Positions 1-6,954 of a DNA stretch of 35,156 bases are shown in pieces. This DNA is from Blastocatellia bacterium. Lineage in GTDB: Bacteria > Acidobacteriota > Blastocatellia > Pyrinomonadales > Pyrinomonadaceae. The stretch's first letter is position 1; the number at the start of each line of letters is the position of its first letter. The stretch is from the NCBI GenBank assembly GCA_013697915.1, contig JACCVY010000213.1:1-35156 (forward strand), given 5' to 3'. A model generated the notes under the pieces. That model saw only the letters and a list, made by a program, of their open reading frames with translations, was not told where the DNA came from and did no database searches. The position numbers were made by a program, and so were the translations under genes.

Positions 1-279
1 AACGAAGCTTCGGAACTCTGGCGGCAGGATGCAACGCTCGAACAGTCTACGGCGACGCTAAAAACGTTGCGCACCAAACTAGGGCAGGTTGAAAATCGAA
101 TGCTTCAATCCGCGACCGAACAACAGAATTCGGGTGGACCATTGAAGGGTCGCGCTTACATTGTCAACTATCAAACAAAATTCCAGAATGGTGAGGGCAT
201 GGAATCCTTCACATTGGTCGAGCGCGATGGCCATTGGTTGCTGGCGCGATACTTTGTGAATTCAACGGCGCTAAAATAG
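1..279 (+). CDS. DUF4019-like protein, C-terminal fragment
   Basis: The reading frame is open from the first base of the window and ends at TAG 277-279, so only the last 92 residues are present and the start lies outside. The order of elements matches my memory of DUF4019: a Trp-containing helix, a segment ending LGQVENR, a Gly/Pro loop, a strand like YIVNYQTKF, then ESFTLVERDGHW and a closing strand. In that family the C-terminal half is a small alpha+beta fold of unknown biochemical role, often secreted. There is no catalytic motif. An imperfect inverted repeat begins at its stop codon and purB follows on the same strand. The family call rests on pattern recall alone. Confidence 0.55.
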   Translation, partial: NEASELWRQDATLEQSTATLKTLRTKLGQVENRMLQSATEQQNSGGPLKGRAYIVNYQTKFQNGEGMESFTLVERDGHWLLARYFVNSTALK

Positions 280-335
280 GTCTCGGGTATCAGGTGTCAG
301 GTGCTGGTTTGCCTGACACCCCTACACCCAAGACC
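279..335. repeat. Imperfect inverted repeat between DUF4019-like gene and purB
   Basis: The 23-24 nt arms (279-301 and about 312-335) pair with few mismatches. The core GGTGTCAGG (293-301) / CCTGACACC (312-320) is perfect around a 10-nt loop. The repeat starts on the last base of the upstream stop codon and ends 12 nt before the purB ATG. It could act as a transcript-end hairpin or a processing site, but no T-tract follows, so a classical terminator is not supported. Its GT-rich wording resembles a dispersed genomic repeat. Confidence 0.6.
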
Positions 336-347
336 CGACACTCGAAA

Positions 348-1646
348 ATGATCGATCGCTACACACTGCCGGAAATGGGCGCGCTCTGGAGCGAGCAGAG
401 CAAATTTCAGAAATGGCTCGACGTGGAGATTGCTGTCTGTGAAGTGCATGCCGAGATGGGGACCATTCCGCGTGACGCTGTCGAACAAATCAAAGCGCGC
501 GCAAAGTTTTCTGTTGAGCGCATAAACGAGATTGAGAAAACAACTAACCACGACGTCATCGCCTTCACCACTAATCTTGCCGAAAACATTGGTGACGCTG
601 CGCGCTTTGTTCACTATGGCCTGACTTCGTCCGACGTTGTCGATACCGCCAACGCTCTGTTGCTCAGGGACGCCTGCGATTTTCTTCTTAAGAAAATTGA
701 GTCTCTTCTTGAAGTGCTCAAGCAGCGCGCGTTTGAATTTAAGAAGACTCCGCAGATTGGCCGCACGCACGGCATTCACGCCGAGCCCACTTCGTTTGGG
801 CTGACCTTCGCCCTTTGGTATGACGAGATGCGCCGCAATCGCGAACGTTTGCGGCGCGCCCGCGAAACTGTGGCGTTTGGAAAAATTAGCGGCGCGGTTG
901 GCGCTTTTGCACTGCTCGATCCGCAGGTTGAGGAAAAAGTTTGCGCTCGACTCGGACTCAAACCTGCTCCCGTCTCAACCCAGATCATTCAGCGCGATCG
1001 CTATGCGGAATACCTGACGACTCTCGGGATCATTGCTTCTTCGCTCGACAAGTTCGCGCTCAATGTTCGTCACTGGCAACGGACCGAAGTACGCGAGGCG
1101 CAGGAAAAATTTACCGTCGGGCAAAAAGGCTCGAGCGCGATGCCGCACAAGCGCAATCCGATTATTTCTGAACGCATCTGCGGCATGGCACGCATTGTCC
1201 GCGCCAACGCGATCGTTGGTTTGGAAAACGTTGCCCTCTGGCACGAACGCGACATCTCGCATTCGTCCGCCGAACGCGTGGTGCTGCCGGATTCGAGCAT
1301 TGCGCTCGACTACATGCTCCATAAGACGATTGCCTTGATTGACGGCCTGGTGGTACATCGCGAGCGCATGCTCGAAAATATTCAAGCAACGCGCGGACTC
1401 GTGTTTAGTGGACAACTGTTGCTGGCGCTGACCCAGAAAGGCGTGGCGCGCGAAACCGCTTACGAGTGGGTGCAGAGAAATGCGATGAAGGTTTGGGACG
1501 AGAACAAAAACTTTCGCGAGCTACTCGGTAATGATGCGGATATTTCGGTCCAGCTTTCGGCAGGCGAAATTGATGGAGTGTTCAACCTCGATACTTATCT
1601 GAGAAACGTCGATACGATCTTCGAAAGAGTGTTCGGCGAGAAATAA
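348..1646 (+). CDS. purB: Adenylosuccinate lyase
   Basis: A 432-residue cytosolic enzyme of the fumarase/aspartase superfamily. It cleaves SAICAR to AICAR plus fumarate, and adenylosuccinate to AMP plus fumarate, in purine synthesis. The superfamily signature GSSAMPHKRNP is at residues 261-271; its first Ser is the likely catalytic base. TSSDVVDTA, QIGRTHGIHAEPTSFG and the HERDISHSSAERV segment are the other conserved substrate-binding regions. The length is typical. The frame is open upstream to 234, but the ATG at 348 begins the family-typical MIDRYTLPEM, and the longer form would run through the inverted repeat, so 348 is preferred. No strong ribosome-binding site is visible. Other pur genes follow at 2.5 and 7 kb. 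Confidence 0.97.
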   Translation: MIDRYTLPEMGALWSEQSKFQKWLDVEIAVCEVHAEMGTIPRDAVEQIKARAKFSVERINEIEKTTNHDVIAFTTNLAENIGDAARFVHYGLTSSDVVDTANALLLRDACDFLLKKIESLLEVLKQRAFEFKKTPQIGRTHGIHAEPTSFGLTFALWYDEMRRNRERLRRARETVAFGKISGAVGAFALLDPQVEEKVCARLGLKPAPVSTQIIQRDRYAEYLTTLGIIASSLDKFALNVRHWQRTEVREAQEKFTVGQKGSSAMPHKRNPIISERICGMARIVRANAIVGLENVALWHERDISHSSAERVVLPDSSIALDYMLHKTIALIDGLVVHRERMLENIQATRGLVFSGQLLLALTQKGVARETAYEWVQRNAMKVWDENKNFRELLGNDADISVQLSAGEIDGVFNLDTYLRNVDTIFERVFGEK

Positions 1647-1650
1647 AAAA

Positions 1651-1872
1651 CCCGCGGAGCGGGTGAGAGCATAAAGCCTGGGGTGGAGCGAAGCGGAACC
1701 CCAGGTTAACGTCGGGTAAGAAGACCGAGCGCGCGGAGCGTGCGATAGCGCAAAGGCTAGATTTGCACACCGCTGTTGCCCGCTTCGTGGGTTCTTGCCC
1801 ATATGCCAACGATCCAGGGGTTTCGCTTCGCTCCACCCCAGGCTTTATGCTGACGCCGCGCTTCGCGGGCTG
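1651..1872. repeat. Dispersed long-hairpin repeat, family A, copy 1
   Basis: A perfect 27-nt inverted repeat (1669-1695 / 1824-1850) with an outer GC-rich pair (cccgcggagcggg at 1651 and a matching end near 1868). Related elements with near-identical termini lie at 9248-9509 and 24660-24887. The inner part carries a small hairpin, gcgcggagcgtgcgatagcgc (1731-1751 region), shared with copy 3 and absent from copy 2. It starts 4 nt after the purB stop and ends before the convergent DUF4870 gene, so it could fold as a strong bidirectional transcript end. It encodes no plausible protein. Confidence 0.85.
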
Positions 1873-1907
1873 AAAAACTGTTCATTGCCTTAATCAGATT
1901 CCTGAGT

Positions 1908-2384
1908 TTATTTGTCCACAATCTTTTCAGCCATGTTGCCGATGATTGGCAATTTAAACTTCTGGCCCTGGTAGGCTTTGACCGCAGCGAAGATCAGACC
2001 AACCAGAAAGACCATCGCCAACACCCAAAACAAAAGCCAGATGAGCCAGATAAATAGACCAACGATTGCGCCCAGGCCGCCGCTGCCGGCAGCAGACGCG
2101 GCGGCCGCGCCAAAGGTAAAGACCACCGTCAATATCGTAGCTATGATCGCCAGCACCATCATGATGACGGAATTCGCAATACCAAAGAGAATCGACTGCA
2201 TCGCGTGGAAGCGCACGAACTTGTTCTCTTTCTCGATGAAAAAGAAAATTAGTCCCACGATCCAAATGTAGGAGATTGCCGCCGCCACTTTTGGATCCAG
2301 GCCCGTGCCGGTTTTGGAAGGGTCTGGGGGCGGCGCGCCGGGCGCGCTGCCATAGTTCTGTTGTCCGGGGGGCGGGTTTTGCAT
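1908..2384 (-). CDS. DUF4870 (Tic20-like) membrane protein
   Basis: 158 residues. A Pro/Gly-rich cytosolic head (1-30) is followed by a first hydrophobic segment (about 33-50, ISYIWIVGLIFFFIEKENKFVRFHAMQS), then long hydrophobic stretches at about 62-95 and 105-135 and a short basic tail. The EKENKFVRFHA(M)QS turn is the recognisable signature of DUF4870, a small inner-membrane family of unknown function distantly related to Tic20. The ATG at 2384 is preceded on its strand by AGGAG with 8-nt spacing. It is transcribed towards purB and divergently from purS across 127 bp, so it is probably an independent unit with no known link to purines. Confidence 0.85.
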   Translation of the reverse strand: MQNPPPGQQNYGSAPGAPPPDPSKTGTGLDPKVAAAISYIWIVGLIFFFIEKENKFVRFHAMQSILFGIANSVIMMVLAIIATILTVVFTFGAAAASAAGSGGLGAIVGLFIWLIWLLFWVLAMVFLVGLIFAAVKAYQGQKFKLPIIGNMAEKIVDK

Positions 2385-2414
2385 ATCGAGTTCTCCTGAT
2401 TGGAAATGTTTCGG

Positions 2415-2442
2415 TTGAATTAAGTCGCGCGAAATATATGCT
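2415..2442 (+). promoter_or_regulatory. Possible sigma70-type promoter for purS-purQ
   Basis: TTGAAT (2415-2420) and TATGCT (2437-2442) are separated by 16 bp, about 70 nt upstream of the purS ATG, inside the divergent gap between purS and the DUF4870 gene. This fits a housekeeping promoter by eye only. No PurR-like operator or purine riboswitch was seen. Confidence 0.3.
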
Positions 2443-2511
2443 ATCCACTACACATGAAGCAATGTTATGTCTTAGTATGAACCGGAAATTCGCGATACAG
2501 TCTCGATCAAT

Positions 2512-2754
2512 ATGAAAGCCAAAGTCTACGTCAGCCTGAAACCGGGCATTTTGGATCCACAGGGTAAGGCGATACAGCATTCGGTTGAACTGCTGGGCTT
2601 TGGCGGCATCGCCGACGTGCGTCAGGGTAAGTATTTCGAGATCGCCCTGGACGATTCCGACGAGCAGCAGGCGCGCGAATCAGTCGCCCGCATAGCGCGC
2701 GAAGTTCTGTCCAACCCGATCATCGAAGATTACCGCGTGGAGATCGAGGAGTGA
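2512..2754 (+). CDS. purS: Phosphoribosylformylglycinamidine synthase, PurS subunit
   Basis: 80 residues, the usual size for PurS, the small structural subunit that bridges PurL and PurQ in FGAM synthase of organisms with split PurL. The N-terminal strand [17 protein letters not shown], the helix start [11 protein letters not shown], and the [10 protein letters not shown] strand are characteristic. The stop TGA (2752-2754) overlaps the GTG start of purQ (2751-2753), indicating translational coupling and stoichiometric production. No clear Shine-Dalgarno precedes its ATG. The partner purL is not adjacent but 4.2 kb downstream, with redox genes between. Confidence 0.97.
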   Translation: MKAKVYVSLKPGILDPQGKAIQHSVELLGFGGIADVRQGKYFEIALDDSDEQQARESVARIAREVLSNPIIEDYRVEIEE

Positions 2755-3449
2755 AATTCGGCATCATCGTCTTTCCCGGGTCAAACTGCGATCACGACGC
2801 GTACCACGTGATCTCAAAACAAGTGGGCCAACCCGTTGACTTCATCTGGCACCGCGAAACAAATCTAAGTTCCTACGACGCAGTAATCATTCCCGGCGGC
2901 TTTTCCTATGGCGACTATTTGCGCGCCGGCGCCCTGGCCCGCTTCTCGCCAGTGATGGAGTCGGTAAAAAAGTTTGCCGCTTCGGGAAGATTTGTGCTGG
3001 GCATCTGCAACGGTTTTCAGATTCTTTGCGAAGCGGGTCTTTTGCCTGGCGCATTGATCCGCAACCGCGATCTCCATTTTATTTGTGAACATATTTATGT
3101 GCGCGTCGAAACTTCCGATACGCCATACACGAATGAAGTGCAAGCGGGATCTGTGCGGCGCATTCCCATCGCTCATGCAGAAGGAAACTATGTCTGTGAT
3201 GATGAGACTCTGGACGCGCTGCGCCGCAACGATCGCATCGTGTTTCGTTACTGTGATCGCCAGGGCAACGTCACCGCGGTAGCGAATCCAAACGGCTCGC
3301 GCGACAACATTGCCGGCATCTGCAACGCGGGACGCAATGTGCTGGGCCTGATGCCGCATCCTGAACGCGCCTGTGAAGATTTGCTCGGCTCGAGTGATGG
3401 GCGTGATATTTTTCGTTCGCTGGCAGCCACGTTGGCGCTGGCAGCTTGA
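2751..3449 (+). CDS. purQ: FGAM synthase, glutaminase subunit PurQ
   Basis: 232 residues, a class I glutamine amidotransferase. It hydrolyses glutamine and passes ammonia to PurL for conversion of FGAR to FGAM. The nucleophile is Cys86 in [10 protein letters not shown]; the His203 and Glu205 partners are in MPHPERA. The N-terminal FPGSNCDHD and the oxyanion strand [15 protein letters not shown] are typical. The GTG start at 2751 overlaps the purS stop, with GGAG eight bases upstream. It is complete, with all triad residues, so it is expected to be active. It is followed by a lipoprotein gene with its own ribosome-binding site. Confidence 0.98.
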   Translation: MKFGIIVFPGSNCDHDAYHVISKQVGQPVDFIWHRETNLSSYDAVIIPGGFSYGDYLRAGALARFSPVMESVKKFAASGRFVLGICNGFQILCEAGLLPGALIRNRDLHFICEHIYVRVETSDTPYTNEVQAGSVRRIPIAHAEGNYVCDDETLDALRRNDRIVFRYCDRQGNVTAVANPNGSRDNIAGICNAGRNVLGLMPHPERACEDLLGSSDGRDIFRSLAATLALAA

Positions 3450-3495
3450 TGGCCTCGCGAATTCTGCTTACAAAAAACGCATGGAGAAACTCAAA

Positions 3496-3960
3496 ATGAG
3501 AAAACATCCAGCCTGGTTGGCCGCCGGTCTCTTACTCTTTGCCGTGCTGGCCTGCAACCTCGGCAACAAAAACAAGAACAGCAATAGCAACAATGCGAAC
3601 ACAGAAACTGAAGCCCGGTCAGGATCAGTCATCAAGGACATGTATATGGCCAAAGACGACGGTAATGGCCAGCCGGGCGATCACACCAGCACGTTTGCGC
3701 CGGGCGACCACACCATTCACTCCGTAGCCACTTTGAAGGAGTCCAAGGCGGGAACGGAAATGAAGTTCTCCTGGTGGATAGTCGATGCGGACGGCACGCA
3801 AAACAAGAAGATTAAAGACATTGACTACAGCACGAAGACGCTGGAAAACGTTATTCATGGTCACCTGACCCTGCCCCAGGATTGGCCCAAGGGAAAATAC
3901 AAGGTCGAGGTCTACGTTAACGGCAATCTCGATAAGACAGTGAATTATACGGTCCAGTGA
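3496..3960 (+). CDS. Small lipoprotein of unknown function
   Basis: 154 residues from ATG 3496, chosen because GGAG lies 9 nt upstream (3483-3486); an earlier ATG at 3481 is less well placed. It has a lipoprotein signal: two basic residues, a hydrophobic core, then lipobox V17-L18-A19-C20, so it should be lipid-anchored in the periplasm or outer membrane. A low-complexity Asn/Lys/Ser linker (about 22-40) leads to a globular region of about 110 residues rich in beta-strand patterns, including two GDHT repeats (around 60-75) and the ending KYKVEVYVNGNLDKTVNYTV, which resembles an Ig-like or C2-like sandwich. No catalytic motif is seen. It sits between purQ and the thiol oxidase genes. Confidence 0.8.
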   Translation: MRKHPAWLAAGLLLFAVLACNLGNKNKNSNSNNANTETEARSGSVIKDMYMAKDDGNGQPGDHTSTFAPGDHTIHSVATLKESKAGTEMKFSWWIVDADGTQNKKIKDIDYSTKTLENVIHGHLTLPQDWPKGKYKVEVYVNGNLDKTVNYTVQ

Positions 3961-4045
3961 CAGGAACGCTTTAAGTAGGACAAGCATCCTTGTCTGTTTC
4001 TTAACCGCGAAATTGGATCACAACAATTATCTTTCGGAAGCAAAA

Positions 4046-4750
4046 ATGAAACGTGCCCTTCCTTTTTTGATTATCGGAACTGTGCTTGTCATCGCGGTGG
4101 TGGCGGCGTTGTATCTGAAGCGCTCGGCGAGTGCTCCAGTTGCGCCGCCGGCGCCCGCTCGCGAATCACCGGCAGCAAGCAATGGAACTACGAAAAGCAA
4201 CGAAAATGCCGCTGCTGACATGGGAGCCAATCCGCCGCACACTCATGGCCCGGCAGATGCGCCGGTTACGCTTGAAGAGTTTGGCGACTTTGAGTGTCCG
4301 CCGTGCGGCCTGCTTCACCCCATCCTGCAAACGATGGAAAAGGAATTCAGCGGGCGCATTCGCATAGTCTTCCGCGAGTTTCCGCTCGTGCCGACGCACG
4401 TGCATGCGCTCGCCGCGGCGCGCTCGGCGGAAGCGGCGGGGTTACAGGGAAAGTTTTGGGAGATGCATGATTTGCTTTACGAGAATCAAAAGACCTGGCA
4501 TGACGCGTTCGATGCGCGTCCGATCTTTGAAGATTACGCAACCAGGATCGGATTGAACATGGAACAATTCAGGCGCGATAGCTCGGGCGAGATCGTCGCG
4601 CAGCGTATTTTTCTCGATGGCAAACGCGGCCACGCGATGGGAGTGAATGGGACACCAACAGTTTTCATGAATGGCCGCGAACTGCCGTTTGAATCGCTGG
4701 CGGTCGACAAGCTGCGCGCGCTGATCCAAGCGCAACTTAACGCGAAGTGA
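4046..4750 (+). CDS. DsbA-family thiol:disulfide oxidoreductase, membrane-anchored
   Basis: 234 residues. An N-terminal hydrophobic segment (about 4-24) acts as an anchor or uncleaved signal. A Pro/Ala-rich linker (25-65) then leads to a DSBA/thioredoxin_4 domain. The active site is C84-P-P-C87 in DFECPPCGLL. The cis-Pro loop is GVNGTPTVFMNG near the C-terminus, and the inserted helical domain (WEMHDLLYENQKTW region) is typical of DsbA. It should oxidise cysteines of exported proteins. The next gene encodes a VKOR protein, the usual electron acceptor for such DsbA partners. The start is set at ATG 4046, preceded by GGAAG; ATG 4013 in frame would add 11 polar residues before the anchor. Confidence 0.9.
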   Translation: MKRALPFLIIGTVLVIAVVAALYLKRSASAPVAPPAPARESPAASNGTTKSNENAAADMGANPPHTHGPADAPVTLEEFGDFECPPCGLLHPILQTMEKEFSGRIRIVFREFPLVPTHVHALAAARSAEAAGLQGKFWEMHDLLYENQKTWHDAFDARPIFEDYATRIGLNMEQFRRDSSGEIVAQRIFLDGKRGHAMGVNGTPTVFMNGRELPFESLAVDKLRALIQAQLNAK

Positions 4751-4775
4751 TCTGACTTGGCACCAGGTAATCGCC

Positions 4776-4934
4776 TGGCAGTGAGGTTTGTACCAGCGCA
4801 GTGAGGTCAGTACCGCCTGCGGTAGCGGGTGGGTTCTTAGCCACAATCACAGTTCTCAATTCCAAGCGATAGTGTGGCAGTGAGGTTTGTACCAGCGCAG
4901 TGAGGTCAGTACCGCCTGCGGTAGCGGGTGGGTT
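4776..4934. repeat. Two identical 60-nt direct repeats, 99-nt period
   Basis: Positions 4776-4835 and 4875-4934 are identical over 60 nt, beginning tggcagtgaggtttgtac and ending gtagcgggtgggtt, with 39 nt of unrelated sequence between. On the minus strand they translate to NPPATAGGTDLTALVQTSLP, a spurious peptide I associate with acidobacterial genomes. They fill the gap between the DsbA-like and VKOR genes. The second copy covers a potential GTG at 4928 that would otherwise be the longest VKOR start. Confidence 0.9.
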
Positions 4935-4981
4935 ATCTTCTTTACGCGTCACCATCCAGCAGTCGTACTCAATCAATCTTT

Positions 4982-5434
4982 GTGAGCAACCCGCCCGATA
5001 CTTCTCAACCAATTCAGACGCGACGCCGCACACTGCCTTACGCTTTCGCCGCGCTCGTTTCCCTCGTCGGTCTTGCCGATGCCATCTATCTCACCATCGA
5101 GCATTTGTCAGGCCGCAGCGTGCGCTGCACGATCGTTAGCGGTTGTTCGGAAGTGTTGAGCAGTGAGTATGCGACGGTGCGCGGCATCCCGCTGGCAATG
5201 GTGGGTGCCGCGGCTTACTTCACAGTTTTTAGCCTCGCGGTCCTTGCAGCTTACAGTTACAAATGGGCCGCCAAATTGTTGATGGTGGTTGTGGGTCTCA
5301 TGTTCATCACCACCATCTGGCTGCTTTATCTCCAGGCATCCGTCATCAGACACTTCTGCCAGTTCTGCCTCTTGTCCGCGCTTGTCACTTTTGTTTTGAC
5401 AGTTCTGATTGTGATCTCACTTCGCAAACGCTAG
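4982..5434 (+). CDS. Vitamin K epoxide reductase (VKOR) family protein
   Basis: 150 residues from GTG 4982, an integral membrane enzyme that reoxidises DsbA-type proteins and passes electrons to quinone. There are four hydrophobic helices (about 20-40, 70-92, 97-117, 128-147). The loop cysteines C49 and C55 (VRCTIVSGC) and the CXXC pair C126-Q-F-C129 at the start of the last helix form the expected redox relay; SEVLSSEYATVRGIPLAMVG is the conserved post-loop region. The frame is open to a GTG at 4928, but that lies in a repeat copy, so 4982 is preferred although its ribosome-binding site is weak. It is a stand-alone VKOR, not fused to thioredoxin; the upstream DsbA-like gene is the likely partner. 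Confidence 0.92.
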   Translation: MSNPPDTSQPIQTRRRTLPYAFAALVSLVGLADAIYLTIEHLSGRSVRCTIVSGCSEVLSSEYATVRGIPLAMVGAAAYFTVFSLAVLAAYSYKWAAKLLMVVVGLMFITTIWLLYLQASVIRHFCQFCLLSALVTFVLTVLIVISLRKR

Positions 5435-5441
5435 CCTCCTT

Positions 5442-5572
5442 GGAGTGCGCCGGCCCGGCGGCGCTTTGGCCACCCCCCCTCATGCTGTTTCAAACTCTCT
5501 TATTGAATCGCGCCCTCAGGGACGCAGCGCCAGGCCATCACGGACCAAAGCGCCGCCAGGCCGGCGCACTCC
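5442..5572. repeat. Inverted repeat with 28-nt GC-rich arms
   Basis: Arms 5442-5469 and 5545-5572 match at 27 of 28 positions (left arm begins ggagtgcgccggcc) around a 75-nt spacer. It starts 7 nt after the VKOR stop and so could end the dsbA-VKOR transcript. No second copy is in the window. The frame of the next gene reads through it, but this extension is judged non-coding. Confidence 0.85.
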
Positions 5573-5717
5573 AGGGAGTTCCGCTTTATTTCGGGAGTTC
5601 CTGAGGATTGAGGCGGGCGCAAAGCTGAAGGCTCGCTGTCTTGCCACCGCTTGTTCGCGGCTGGTAATCTTTCGTTTCCGTTTCCCCTTTCATCATTTCC
5701 GACAGGAGTTTCCGATC

Positions 5718-6323
5718 ATGAAGAAACCATTTGCTTTTGCTCTCAGCCTTGCCGCCTTGTTTGTAATGGCTACCGGGTTCAGCGCGCATGCGGTGCGTCC
5801 GGACCTTCCCATGCCGCCGCCCATCGGCGCGACCGTTGATGAGTTCACTTTGCCGGATACGAACGGCAAGGACCATGCGCTCGCATCGCTTAAAGGCAAG
5901 AACGGCACGGTGCTGATCTTTATCGCGGTGCAGTGTCCTATCTCGAACGCTTACAACGAGCGCATGGAAAAGCTGGCGCAGGATTACAAAGCGCGCGGCA
6001 TTAGTGTCGTCGGCATCAATTCAAATGTTTCTGAGCCGGCAGACTCGGTAAAGGCGCACGCGTCCGCGCATAACCTGACGTTTGTGATCCTGAAAGACAA
6101 CGGCAACAAGATTGCCGACGCGCTTGGAGCGACACACACGCCGGAAGCGTATTTTCTGGATGCGAGCAACAAGCTGCTCTATCACGGCCGCATCGACAAC
6201 AACAAAGACCTTACGCAAGTGAACACCAGCGACCTGCGTTTGGCTCTTGATGCCGCGCTGGCAGGCAAACCAATCGAGAAGACCACCGCCATGGCTTTCG
6301 GCTGCAGCATCAAACGTGCTTAA
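5718..6323 (+). CDS. Secreted redoxin (AhpC/TSA-type thioredoxin fold)
   Basis: 201 residues with a Sec signal peptide (basic KK, hydrophobic core 4-20, SAHA cleavage region near 25). The thioredoxin-fold domain starts at about 33. Its single conserved active-site cysteine is C73 in VQCPISNAY, where classical peroxiredoxins have a TxxC motif and thioredoxins have CxxC. A second cysteine, C196, is in the C-terminal FGCSIKR tail, which I recall as typical of this redoxin subfamily. It probably acts in the periplasm as a thiol peroxidase or reductase; the substrate is unknown. AGGAG lies 9 nt before ATG 5718. It overlaps the next thioredoxin gene by 8 bp, indicating co-translation. Confidence 0.88.
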   Translation: MKKPFAFALSLAALFVMATGFSAHAVRPDLPMPPPIGATVDEFTLPDTNGKDHALASLKGKNGTVLIFIAVQCPISNAYNERMEKLAQDYKARGISVVGINSNVSEPADSVKAHASAHNLTFVILKDNGNKIADALGATHTPEAYFLDASNKLLYHGRIDNNKDLTQVNTSDLRLALDAALAGKPIEKTTAMAFGCSIKRA

Positions 6324-6897
6324 ACGAGAACTCGTAAAGCAAACTGTTAGTTTGCAAGCTCAAATAGTTTTGCTGGCAGCGGTGCTCTGCATTCTACTTT
6401 CGAGCGTTTCTGTTTCCGGGCAGAAGCGAAAACTGAGGATCACGAAGCCGATGCCTGTCGTGGTCGCCGTCGACGCCGCCGGGTTGCAAGCGCTGCTAAA
6501 GCGCGGCGATGCAAAGTCGGCAAAACCGCTGCTGGCTAACTATTGGGCCACCTGGTGCGAACCCTGCCGCGATGAATTCCCCGACCTGGTAAAAGTTGAT
6601 GCGGACTATCGTCCGAAAGGGCTGGATTTCATCGCGGTAACGTTGGACGATTTAGCCGACATCAAGACGGGTGTACCCAAATTTCTGCGCAAGATGCACG
6701 CCCAGATGCCCGCTTACCTGCTGAACCTTTCTGATCCCGAGCCGGCCATAAAGATGGTCGATTCAAACTGGGGCGGCGCGTTGCCGGCAACTTTTCTTTA
6801 CAACGCGAAAGGCGAAGTGGTTTACAAAAGTCTGGGACGAATTAAGGTTGACGAACTGCGCGCCGCGATAGAAAAGCTCGTAGGCAGTAAGCAGTAG
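6316..6897 (+). CDS. TlpA-like thioredoxin-domain protein
   Basis: 193 residues if it starts at GTG 6316, which overlaps the preceding stop (6321-6323); a TTG near 6349 is an alternative. One hydrophobic segment (about 16-34) is a signal or anchor, so the domain faces the periplasm. The active site is W80-C81-E-P-C84-R in YWATWCEPCRDEFPDL, matching the TlpA/ResA family that keeps cytochrome c or other exported thiols reduced. The cis-Pro loop is LPATFLYN. The last five codons (VGSKQ and stop) lie inside a GCAGTAGGCAG repeat, so the native C-terminus may have been replaced. It is the fourth thiol-redox gene in a row. Confidence 0.88.
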   Translation: MLKRELVKQTVSLQAQIVLLAAVLCILLSSVSVSGQKRKLRITKPMPVVVAVDAAGLQALLKRGDAKSAKPLLANYWATWCEPCRDEFPDLVKVDADYRPKGLDFIAVTLDDLADIKTGVPKFLRKMHAQMPAYLLNLSDPEPAIKMVDSNWGGALPATFLYNAKGEVVYKSLGRIKVDELRAAIEKLVGSKQ

Positions 6898-6949
6898 GCA
6901 GTAGGCAGACCGCATCTGCTGCCTTCTGCCTTCTGCCCTCTGCCTACTA
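6880..6949. repeat. GTAGGCAG-type hairpin repeat between tlpA-like gene and purL
   Basis: Tandem gcagtaggcag units (6880-6908) pair with ctgccttctgcc units (6917-6946) to form an imperfect hairpin, followed by ATTTTT just before the purL ATG at 6955. It can serve as a rho-independent-like terminator for the redox genes. If purL is read through, the hairpin occupies its whole leader, and no Shine-Dalgarno is visible. A short related piece (cagtaggcagtagttag) is at 29169-29185. Confidence 0.75.
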
Positions 6950-6954
6950 TTTTT

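Noticed and set aside
234-347. N-terminal extension of PurB
   Set aside because: It overlaps the preceding gene and the inverted repeat; family members begin at the MIDRY segment.
975-1415. 146-codon minus-strand ORF inside purB
   Set aside because: Fully antisense to a clearly conserved enzyme, with no recognisable domain; an overlap artefact of GC-rich codon use.
4776-4934. CRISPR-like repeat-spacer-repeat
   Set aside because: Only two units, 60 nt long without CRISPR-type dyad symmetry, a single 39-nt interval, and no cas genes.
4737-5033. Minus-strand ORF with duplicated PPATAGGTDL peptide
   Set aside because: It is simply the translation of the two 60-nt direct repeats; no start signal or domain.
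5445-5717. N-terminal extension of the redoxin gene
   Set aside because: The extension is encoded by the 28-nt inverted repeat and spacer; ATG 5718 has a good ribosome-binding site and a signal peptide follows it.
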